NCBI GenBank assembly: GCA_028752905.1
Contig: JAQNBH010000002.1
Span: 29,680,762 to 29,744,761, forward strand
Direction: 5' to 3'
Source: Cladorhizidae sp. MBARI D1340-BT2
Taxonomy: Eukaryota > Porifera > Demospongiae > Poecilosclerida > Cladorhizidae
Length of the DNA: 64,000 bases
A program made the translations under genes and the position numbers. Below, in pieces: positions 37,501 through 49,127 of the stretch. The notes beneath the pieces were generated by a model. It made no database searches, was not told the DNA's origin, and was given only the letters and a program-made list of their open reading frames with translations. Each line of letters begins with the position of its first letter. Position 1 is the first letter of the stretch.

Positions 37501-40500
37501 CCCCATTTTACTGAATGAAAGTAAACCATGCTTGTTGCTATAACGACAATAAAGACAAAATACTTTCTTTTATGTCATGCAAATACTAAGCCAAGGAAAC
37601 TCTTTATACCACTTTGGTTGAAAATTTCTCTGTTTAGATACCAGTAGTGCTGGTGTTGGCTTATCAACTGGTTGAAAAGCTTCTACATCGCTGACATGCA
37701 CTGATTTGAAGTGTCAGCATAATTAGGGGTTGGTAAGATAGGAGTGTTTGAGTTTATCTCACTTGAATGCTGCTCTACATTTTCTGGACTTCCATGTTGA
37801 GCATCTCCTTTTTCATCACTGCCAAGTACAACCATTGCTTCATATTCATCGCAGTCACTGGCTTCTGAACTATCTTATAGTTCCTCAGTTTTCTTTGCTG
37901 TTTTAGCTTTACTGGACCAACTTTTCAGTGAGGCTTGTTCGCTTAGACATAATGTAGCTATCAGTATGGGCCTACAAATAAACTTGGTATCTAGATAATA
38001 ATGTAGCTGGTTATAATGTTATATGCCCATGTGGTCTAGATGCTGAGCTAGCAAGTTGGTTAATTGGCATTATAATATATGCACAAGTCAAGTGTCAGTG
38101 TAGGCGCCTCAGTGCACTAATGATTATGGTTAAATTATAATACCATGCACAAGTCAGTATAATTATAGGCAGCTCAGTGCACTAAATTAAACCATGAACA
38201 TCTAGTGTATGTTCATTGCAGTCTGCCTACATAGTTCTATCTGTAATTACACAAGGCAGTTCGTGAATGATCAAACTAAACATGTTGACATTGACAAAAA
38301 AGGGGGGCTTAGTCCCCCCAGTATAAAAATTGGAGGGGCCAGAGCCCCCCCTGCCCCCCTGTTTTCTCCGCCACTGCTAGGGTCAGCTAAAATCCTAGCA
38401 TTACATCATCAGATGACCTCATTAAGTAACGCTTTGCTTTAGCCCTATTGCTAGCCATCCTGGACAGCCTAGCCCTATATCCTTACCCAATGTAGCCACT
38501 GCCCTGGCCTTAACCCCAGCCTTTGCTACCTAGCCCTAGCCTATGCACCTAGTCCTAGCTATACCCCTGGCCCCAACCCTATCCCTAGCTATACATCTGG
38601 CCTTACCCTAGCCTATGCACCTAGCCCTAGCTATACCCCTGGCCATAAACCAGCATACCCCTGGCCCTAAACTTAGCCTCCTGGCACTAACCCTAGTCTA
38701 TGCACCTGGCCCTAAACCTACCCTATGCACCTAGCCCTAGCTATACCCCTGGCCCCAACCCTAGCCCTAGCTATACATCTGGCCTTACCCTAGCCTATGC
38801 ACCTAGCCCTAGCTATAACCCTGGCCAAAAACCAGCATACCCCTGGCCCTAAACCTAGCCTCCTGGCACTAACCCTAGCCTGTGCACCTAGCCCTCCTGG
38901 CCCTAAACCTAGCCTATGCACCTAGCTCTAGCTATACCATGATCCTAAACTTATCCTATGCACCTAGCCCTAGCTATACCCCTGTCCCTAAACCTAGCCT
39001 CCTGGCACTAACCCTAGCATATACCCCTAGCCATAGCTATACCCATGGCCTTAACCCAAGCCTTTGCTATGCACGTAGCCCTAGCTATACCCTTACCGCC
39101 CTTATCCAACCCTAGCTAGGCCCTGACCCCAACTAGCCACTAATCCACCAATCTTTATAGCTTACATAGTATCACATATACATATAATATATATATATAC
39201 ATACACATATATGCAAGACAATGTTTTATACAAAAACTGGATTACCTAGTTAAAAAAGGAATGAAACAAAAATTGAACACAACCCTTTACCTATTAATAC
39301 TCGATAGGTGCATTATTAATAGATAGTGTTATCTATATTATTAAAAAATAAAATACTTGTCTACATTATTAATAGACAAAGGACCTGTATTATGTTGTCT
39401 ACATTATTAATAGATAAAATACTTGTATTGTCTTACCCACATTATTAATAGATAAAATACCTGTATTGTACATTATTAATACCTGTATTGTACATTACTA
39501 ATACCTGTATTGTACATTACTAATACCTGTATTGTACATTACTAATACCTGTATTGTGATAAAGGACCTGTATTGTGTTATCTACATTGGTAATTCTTTG
39601 TTTCATTTCATTTTTTGTTACTAATTGTGCTTGTCTCTATTTGATAATTTATATAGTCTAACAGCCATTTATAAGAGTACAGCACAAGTATAGTCAGCAG
39701 CCACCTATAAGAGAACAGCACCAGTAAGTATAGTCCTGCAGCCATATACTGTACAAGAATACAGCACCAGTAAGTCCAGCAGTCATGTATAAGAGTACAA
39801 TAACAGTTGTACCAATCATATGTGCTTTAATAAGTTGACACACCTAAAAACCAAAACAAATGGGTACTCAAAAACATGATGTCTCCAGAGTTCACAAACA
39901 GAAACAAGTAATCGTGCAAGTGAATGTTTTAAACATAGGCACATGCATTATAGATAGTTACTAGTAGGTTTGTGCTGATAACTACTTAAGCATGTATAAT
40001 CGATGACCTTTTATCTATTTCAGTAGTGTTTCTATTATTGTTGGATAGAGAAATGGAATAAGCGCTGCAACGAAGTTTGGAGTCTTCTGGTTGGCAAACA
40101 AACGTATTGCACACAAATTATGAGTGGGGGGGGGGAGTGGATAGATCCATAGCTAGACACTTATAATTATAGATCACAAGATCTTGTAGATGAAGATCAC
40201 GGCAAAATATCTCTTCCTTCGCTACCTGCTGTTATCAACTTTCCAAAGGATTCAAGACATACTCGAAGTGTTTCGTGGGTCAAAATTGGCTGGAGACAAC
40301 GTTTGATTACTAAGAAGCTTGCCAAAGTAGGTTTTAGCCAAGTTACGTGTATAAACTTTGTTTCACCTGCCATTTAAAAATAGTCCAATATATACGTAGT
40401 GCTTTAGCAGATTATACATCATACACCCACACTCTTGCACACAGACAGACACACTCATACACTCTAACATACACACATGCACACTCACCTCTGATTTCCT

Positions 40501-41998
40501 CCTGTTCTGCATGCATTCCTTACTCAACCTTTTCTCAGCATTTGGTCTTTGGTATGTACTTGGTGGAACCTAACAGGCAATAATGGCACTCTTTAGGACC
40601 TCAGGGCATGTACTTGGTGGAACCTAACAGGCAATAATGGCACTCTTTAGGACCTCAGGGCATGTACTTGGTGGAACCTAACAGGCAATAATGGCACTCT
40701 TTAGGACCTCAGGGCATGCACTTGGTGGAACCTAACAGGCAATAATGGCACTCTTTAGGACCTGAGGGCATGCACTTGGTGGAACCTAACAGGCAATGAT
40801 GGCACTCTTTAGGACCTCAGGGCATGTACTTGGTGGAACCTAACAGGCAGTAATGGCACTCTTTAGGACCTCAGGGCATGTACTTGGTGGAACCTAACAG
40901 GCACTCTTTAGGACCTCAGGGCATGTACTTGGTGGAACCTAACGGGCAATAATAGCACTCTTTAGGACCTAAGGGCATGTACTTGGTGGAACCTAACAGG
41001 AATAATGGCACTCTTTAGGACCTGAGGGCATGCACTTGGTGGAACCGAACAGGCAATAATGGCACTCTTTAGGACCTCAGGGTATGTACTTGGTGGAACC
41101 GAACAGGCAATAATGGCACTCTTTAGGACCTCAGGGCATGTACTTGGTGGAACCTAACGGGCAATAATGGCACTCTTTAGGACCTCAGGGCATGCACTTG
41201 GTGGAACCTAACAGGCAATAATGGCACTCTTTAGGACCTCAGGGTATGTACTTGGTGGAACCTAACAGGCAATAATGGCACTCTTTAGGACCTCAGGGCA
41301 TGCACTTGGTGGAACCTAACAGGTAATAATGGCACTCTTTAGGACCTCAGGGCATGCACTTGGTGGAACCTAACAGGCAATAATGGCACTCTTTAGGACC
41401 TCAGGGCATGCACTTGGTGGAACCTAACAGGCAATAATGGCACTCTTTAGGACCTCAGGGTATGTACTTGGTGGAACCTAACAGGCAATGAGGGTATGCA
41501 CTTTGTATATCATAGTATTCTCTCTCGGTCAGTATCTACTAATACCTAGCTAGCTATGCCTACAAGCTTTCTTGTCTTTTATTATTTGTGGTTATTATTA
41601 TCATCATCATCATTATTACAATTATTATTATAATATTACTAATACTATTATAATTACTATTATTACTAAACTATTATTACTAAACAATAACAAAACAATA
41701 ACAATAATAATAATTATTATTATTACTATTATTAATATTATTATTACTTTTATTATTAAGCTTTCTCGTCTTTTATTATTTGTGGTTATTATTATCATCA
41801 TCATCATTATTACAATTATTATTATAATATTACTAATACTATTATAATTACTATTATTACTAAACAATAACAAAACAATAACAATAATAATAATTATTAT
41901 TATTACTATTATTAATATTATTATTACTTTTATTATTACTTACTATTATTAAATTATTATTATTGATTTATTATTACTATTATTATTATTACTATTAA

Positions 41999-42038
<40 letters not shown>

Positions 42039-42316
42039 ACTACTACTACTACTACTATTATTATTATTATTATTATTCTACTACTAATTATTCTACTACT
42101 ATTATTATTCTACAACTATTATATTATTATTATTTTTATTATTATTTTATTATTATTATATTTTTTTAAATTATAACTACTACTACTACTATTATATTAT
42201 TATTCCTATTATATTATTATTCTACTACTATATTATTCTACTACTATTATATTATTTTTATTATTATTTTATTATTAACTACTACTACTACTACTATTAT
42301 TATTCTACTACTATTA

Positions 42317-42408
<92 letters not shown>

Positions 42409-42644
42409 CTACTATTATTATATCTACTATTACTACTTTTATATTATATCATTATTACTACTACTATTATTATTATAACTATACTACTACAATTATATTA
42501 TTAATATTACTATTATTATCATTATTATTATTGTTATTATTAATATAACTACTACTACTACCACAATTATATTAATATTATTATTTATTATTATTATATT
42601 ATTAATTACTAGTATACTACTCTAGTATACTACTCTAACAATTA

Positions 42645-42699
<55 letters not shown>

Positions 42700-42828
42700 T
42701 TTATTTTAAATTTTTTTAAATTTTTATTTATTTTTTATATATATATTTTTAATATTATTTATATATATATATATATTTTTTATATTATTTTTTATATTAT
42801 TTTTTATTTTATATTATTTTTATTTTAA

Positions 42829-42890
<62 letters not shown>

Positions 42891-45800
42891 TATTATTATT
42901 AACTACTACTAGTACTATTATTAATGTTGTTGTTGTTGCTCTTGTATTTTATTATAATATAAACCAACTTAATTAATTTAGGAGCTTATTCAAGTTCACT
43001 CCTGCTGACAAAATGAGCTCTTTACTTGACACAAGTAATTCCGACTTATTCTCTACAACTCACAGGCCTGGCTGGCTTCAGTGAGGGGATCTAGAGGGAA
43101 CATGGGGGAAGTAAAGAATAATACTCTCTATCAACCTGACAACCATTCTTACCTCCTCCATCTCCACAGTGATCCTCCGTGCTCTTGGAGCCGTCAGACA
43201 GAAAGGCTTCAGAGGTACTGCGAGTTACATATAAAAGTATCAGTTCACATTGGGAAGTTTCCAACATTGAATTAAGCAACAATCACAGAGAAAAGGCAGA
43301 GGTACGCTGCTAAGTCTACATGCTGTTAAATACGCATTTAACATCTATGGTGTCTTCAATTGCCGTGTGTGTGTACTGAGTGCTTGCATCATAAAACTCG
43401 CACTGGTGATTTCTCTTCTATCTAATGCACACTAAATTCGATGTGGGTGTACATTAATTAGAATAGAACTCGCTTGCTAAATAATGCACGTTTATATAAA
43501 TTATCAACGAACATGAGAATTAGGTGAGCAATTACCGTGTTAACCTCATTACCAATGTACGTGTGTATGATAAAGGTGTTCATTATTCAGAGAACCAATC
43601 ACTAACTATTCTAATTAATGCACCTCCACATTATTCTCATTCACATGATCATTGGTGAGGAGGTTAGCAAGTTCCCGCAGCTCTAGATGAGGATGAGCTG
43701 GTTGTCTTAATGTCCAGCCAGTGTCTTTGCTTTAGCTCGTCTTATTCCCGATTCCTACTGCTCTAAAACTCCAAAGTCATCTCCATGCAAGCCTGCAAAT
43801 AGATATCCATCAGTATTTCCTCCTTACCTCAGCCATGCATTTCAACAACATCTATACTGGGAACTTGTGATGTGGATGGCACATGCTATAATGCTCTTGA
43901 TAATAGTAAAATATATATTTGCCATTTTTCATTTGTCATTAAATGTACAAAATTGAAATTGATTTACTGTTAGAATTCCTGGTAAAAGTTGGAGCATCTA
44001 TTGGAAATGTCATGAGAGACAATTTCAAGTCGATTATTGAGAAGGTTATTGTAATTTTAGTATGTCAACTGAGAGTTCGTAGGATTTATGATTTCTTAAT
44101 TTTTAATTAAAATAATTAATAATCATTAATCAATAATTGATAATTAATAATCAATGAATAATAATGATCACTGTTTCATTAATTAATAATAATTAAAATT
44201 AATATTTCAAATTGATATACTTGGTTCTTATTTTTTAGTTTTAATTAAAACTAGTTCAAATTTATATACCAGTTCAAATTAATAATATAATATAATTATT
44301 TAATAATATAATAAAATTAATAATAATTTGATATACTGTTTCTAATTTTTAATGTGATATATTAATATAAATGACTTCAAATTGATATGTTTCTTAATTT
44401 GAATATTCCCAAGGCATGAGCTTCACAATGATGACCAACACTGCTCCACTTCCTCCCCTCACTCAGTTGGCTCCAAACCGATTCCAGGGTGTTAATTGCC
44501 AGTAGCCTGGAGCTATTGCTAGAGAAAGCCTGGGCCTAGAGAGACAGAGCACATCCAAGGAAGCTAAGAAGTGAGGATCATGTAAGAAGTAGTTGGTTCT
44601 TTGTCACTGCTGCAGTGTCCCTGTGTGTCTCATTGTTCCACTCACTATCACACATCAACTCCTCTCCAATTACTGCTCCTTGGCACATGGCAGCCTCTCA
44701 TAGAGCAAGGCTTCACACACTCATCCATAGCAACTTCTCCTCCAGTAGTGCCAAAACTTCTACTAATTACACACACACACATATATATATCATGTAGGAA
44801 ATTTTTTGTAATAATTTTTCACAAAAAAATATGGAAAAAACCAACTAATTACGGTATATCTCGGTATATCTCACTTGGAGATGGCCTGATGGCGGTCTTG
44901 GAAGATAACTGACAATATTATGGTATATCTCACCTGGAGATGGCCTGGTGGCCATCTTGGAAGTGGGTATGTTGTCCACCATGTCTGTTAGTGTAGAGAT
45001 CAAAGCTCTCATCTCACTCTCACATCTGCACCACAAACAGAGGCAGGTTTAATAATGTCAGCCATCTATACGACCATGCTTAAAAAATGCATGCTTACAC
45101 ACACACACACACACACATTCACAAGTAGTTTGCACACAACTACACACAGTACCAACAGCAGAGAGAGAGTTGACCTCACCTCAACATGGGAGAGAGAATG
45201 TTGATGTGTACAAACTTGTGCTCGTAGAGTTTACACCACTGCACATGGAAAGAGCCAGCATTGCATCATCAGACATCAACCAACCAGCACACACCTAATC
45301 CATTGTGTCAGATTAATTAACCCTTCACCCCAAGATGGAGCAGTCACAATTACTACATCAATCAGCAGCATTGATCTAATTACATCCTAGTTCCATCTAA
45401 TTAGAGTCAGGTTAAAATTAGCCCCCTTCAGCCTGAGAGCAAAACACATACCCACTTTACAATCCCTCACACCTTTTTCAGCTCCACCCAACCAGGTGGA
45501 AACTAAGGAGGTATGGTGGTGGGGGGGGGAGAAGGTTAGTTTGCATGGAAGTGGAATCACTAAGAAGAGAGAAGAATTCAACAACACACTCACCAACCTG
45601 TCGCTAATTAACATTAAATTTAATCTAGACAGGGTTCAAGTAGATTCATGATGTTAATTAATACCTCATCTTGGATCCAACCTTGCAAATTGTCTGTGGC
45701 ATAGAAGAAACACACAAACTGCAGCACATTAGGGGAGACAGTCACAATTATATTCATAGACATCTTCACTGTGTGTGTGTGTGTACGTGTGTGTGTATGA

Positions 45801-48800
45801 ATCAAGGGTTGCGCATACATCATCTAAGAGCTTCTTCTGTGTTGTGTTTGTGTGTGTGTGTGCATTTGTGCTGTGTGTGTGTGTGTGTTTCATATACTCA
45901 ACCATCTTTAGGCATCCACATGCCACACATTAACAATTATTGGTAGGAAGGTTTTGAACAATCAGACCACACCCACTCACTCAGCATGCCAAATCTCCAC
46001 ATCCCCAAAATATGTCGTAGATTAGGGTCGACTAGGATGTGTGTGACAGGATAATCCCTTGGACCCCAAAGATTTAAAACAGACGTAACAACCAAACTAA
46101 GGCAGATGCATTGTCGGCACTGAGGGCCATGTCATAGATTAGGGTTGATTTAGCAGGAGGGACAAAACATTTCTCCCAGAGTGCACATACTTCTGCTAGT
46201 CCATATATCAGTTATAACCAAATATGAAAGACACCCAGTCTGTATCAAACACATACACCATTATCAAACTTCTCATACTAGATGATGTCTTTGGATAGTG
46301 CCCAACACTGGCATTACTCTATCATGAGCACCCATTGATGACAAAGACAAAAAGCTCCAAGAGAAATATTACATGCCAAGCTTCCGTATAGGTGGCTGGT
46401 TTTGGTTTTACCCGCATGGCAAGGCCAGGGGGCATGGCATATAGGGCACAAACCTTGATATGTTCTTCCCCTGTTCGAGTTCCATACATGCAAATGATGG
46501 GAGTGGCTGGAACTTGCATCACATCACCATGTTCTTCAAGAGGACCTGACAGGTCATCGAGTACTAATGGTGACTTCTGAATGGCGATGGTGGTGGGACC
46601 ACGCCCAGCTCTCCTTGATGACTTCTACCATACTAGTTTATAAGGTTATGGAACATAAATCGGACACCAGCCATGAGAGTACTGTGTAAGCTTATCTAGA
46701 TGGAGCACGACCTTCTCCAGATGGAGCGTAAGCTTCTCCAGGTGAAGCACAAGCTTCTCTTCTCCAGGTGAAGCACAAGCTTCTCCAAGTGGAGCAAAAG
46801 CTTCCCTTCTCCAGGTGGAGCAAAAGCTTCTCCAAGTGGAGCACAAGCTTCTCTTCTCCAGGTGGAGCACAAGCTTCTCCAAGTGGAGCAAAAGCTTCTC
46901 TTCTCCAGGTGGAGCACAAGCTTCTCCAAGTGGAGCAAAAGCTTCTCTTCTCCAGGTGGAGCAAAAGCTTCTCCAAGTGGAGCACAAGCTTCTCTTCTCC
47001 AGGTGGAGCAAAAGCTTCTCCAGGTGGAGCACAAGCTTCTCTTCTCCAGGTGGAGCACAAGATCCTCCAGGTGCACAAGGTTCTCCAAGAAAGCTATTGC
47101 ATGCTTTCATCATCCATCCTGTAGCATATAGCAAATGACAACCCACAGCCTCTGCCACTAAGTTGACTGCCACGTATAGCTTCAAATACAGTCCCCTGAA
47201 CAGAGTGAGGATATAATCATCAGACTCCCAAAACACACTTACTTTGCAAGTTGTTACCGCCAAACGACCTAATTAAGGAGTGCGATATCACTCCTATATT
47301 GGTTTGATCGTGATCCTTATTATAAATAGAGCCTGAGGGGTTAAAAAAAATCCTATGAATTTTTTTCTTCTTTTTTTAATTAAATTTTTTTTAAATATTT
47401 TATAGATCTTTGGCTAAAAACTCGCTCACTTTGGCAGCTTCTTGGTACCATGCAGTGTCTTCAGCAAATTTTGACCCCTAAACACTTTGAGCATGAGGTA
47501 ATAGGTAGAGTAGTAAACCGGCAGCCTGTTAAAACCATGGTTTTTCATTTTCAGGATCTAGCATCTATCTATCTATCTACCCCTATATATTCCTCACACA
47601 TTACTTGCAATAGTATGTCCATTTGTCATTATTTTACTACCAGAAGTTGTCCCATGCATTGCCACGACTAGCCCGTTTGTTAAATTAGCCCCATCTCTCT
47701 GTGTAAACTTCTACTTGCACCCATACATACGTATGTAACTCTGTAGAATGTCCATGTCCATTCAATATTGACAGAAGACACCAGCTCTTTAAAGCATTGC
47801 AAAACCAAACCTGTTTCTGGATTCAGCACTAATTTACATACCCTAACCCCCCAAAATCGGTAAAGGGTTTCCATGTGATAAACATGCTGGTGCATGTACA
47901 ATATCAAGTTCAACTGAGTTGAGTTCAAACAGCTAATGTTTACATTCCAAGAACTGATCAGTTGGAGAACATCACTCATGCGACAATAGTTAGCAGCAGA
48001 GACCTCCAACAAAATCAAGTGTCTCTTATAATGCTGTACAGTATCTACATATGTACTAAAGGAATAGGTATGTGTGCCAACCATAGTAATAAGCAGGGTA
48101 AATTATAGCATCTATTATTGGTTAGTTGTGGTGTTACACTGAGTTACATCTTGCAAATGACTCGGTAAATATTTTAAAAAATACTAAAAATAAAAAATTG
48201 TAGACCACAGATATTTATAGGACTTGTCAGCCTACTAATACAAGATGACTTTATTTTAATATTTGCAGTTGATTCCATTAATAGGTAAAGGGTCGTATAA
48301 ATGTTTGACGTCTACATTGATGAATTCAATCAATTTTGGGGTAAAGTTTGGGGTAAAGTAATGCATTTCCAACACGCTCGGCACAAATCCTGCATTCTGA
48401 TGCTGCGTAAATGCAATCACATCATATTGTAGTAAAGATTTTGTTATCGGTAAGTTTTATCGGTAAATTACGCTAATTTAAAATAAAATAAAAAAATTTA
48501 CCTCGCTCAAAATTTAAAATTTAATTAAAAAATATATATGCAGGATTGCCTCATGTACAACATGGTGCCAACACCCGCTAAATGGAGGTGTTTATAATTA
48601 TCACATGCTGATCACACGATCAGTGATGTTATTCATGTGCATACCTTGTGCATCTTTCGGATGTCTTGAGTGAGCACAAACCTTTTGAGCTCTGCCACTC
48701 CAAGCTCCTCCAGCCGGAACATGATCAAGTATGACAATACTGCATACACACACCAGTTATTTACACATGAACACTTTAATTATCTGACCATGACTCATGC

Positions 48801-49096
48801 TAATATGCTTGCTTGTGTTAGAGATATCGTGGCTCTGTATAATCTCGGCCTAAATAAATGACACTCCATATAAATCTTATATTTTATATAACAAGAACAA
48901 AATCTAACTGCAAGCAACTACATACACTGAAAGAAAACAAGCTGTCCCCATGTAGACCACAACCTGGTTGATGACCCTTTACCAATAATTTTTGAATTGG
49001 TAAAGTATCATCTAACTCATTGTTCAGTTAACAGATCAACCCATGTGTGTGCTGTGTGTATGTATGGGTGTGTGCATGTGTGTTTCATGTGTGTGC

Positions 49097-49127
<31 letters not shown>

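Noticed and set aside
43153..43217. Plus-strand exon reading VILRALGAVRQKGFR
   Set aside because: The minus-strand reading fits both neighbouring exons in phase and has the expected PLKPFCLTAPR motif.
46646..47263. A 205-codon Leu/Glu/Cys-rich frame
   Set aside because: The same repeated peptides appear in several frames of one array, so it is not a protein gene.
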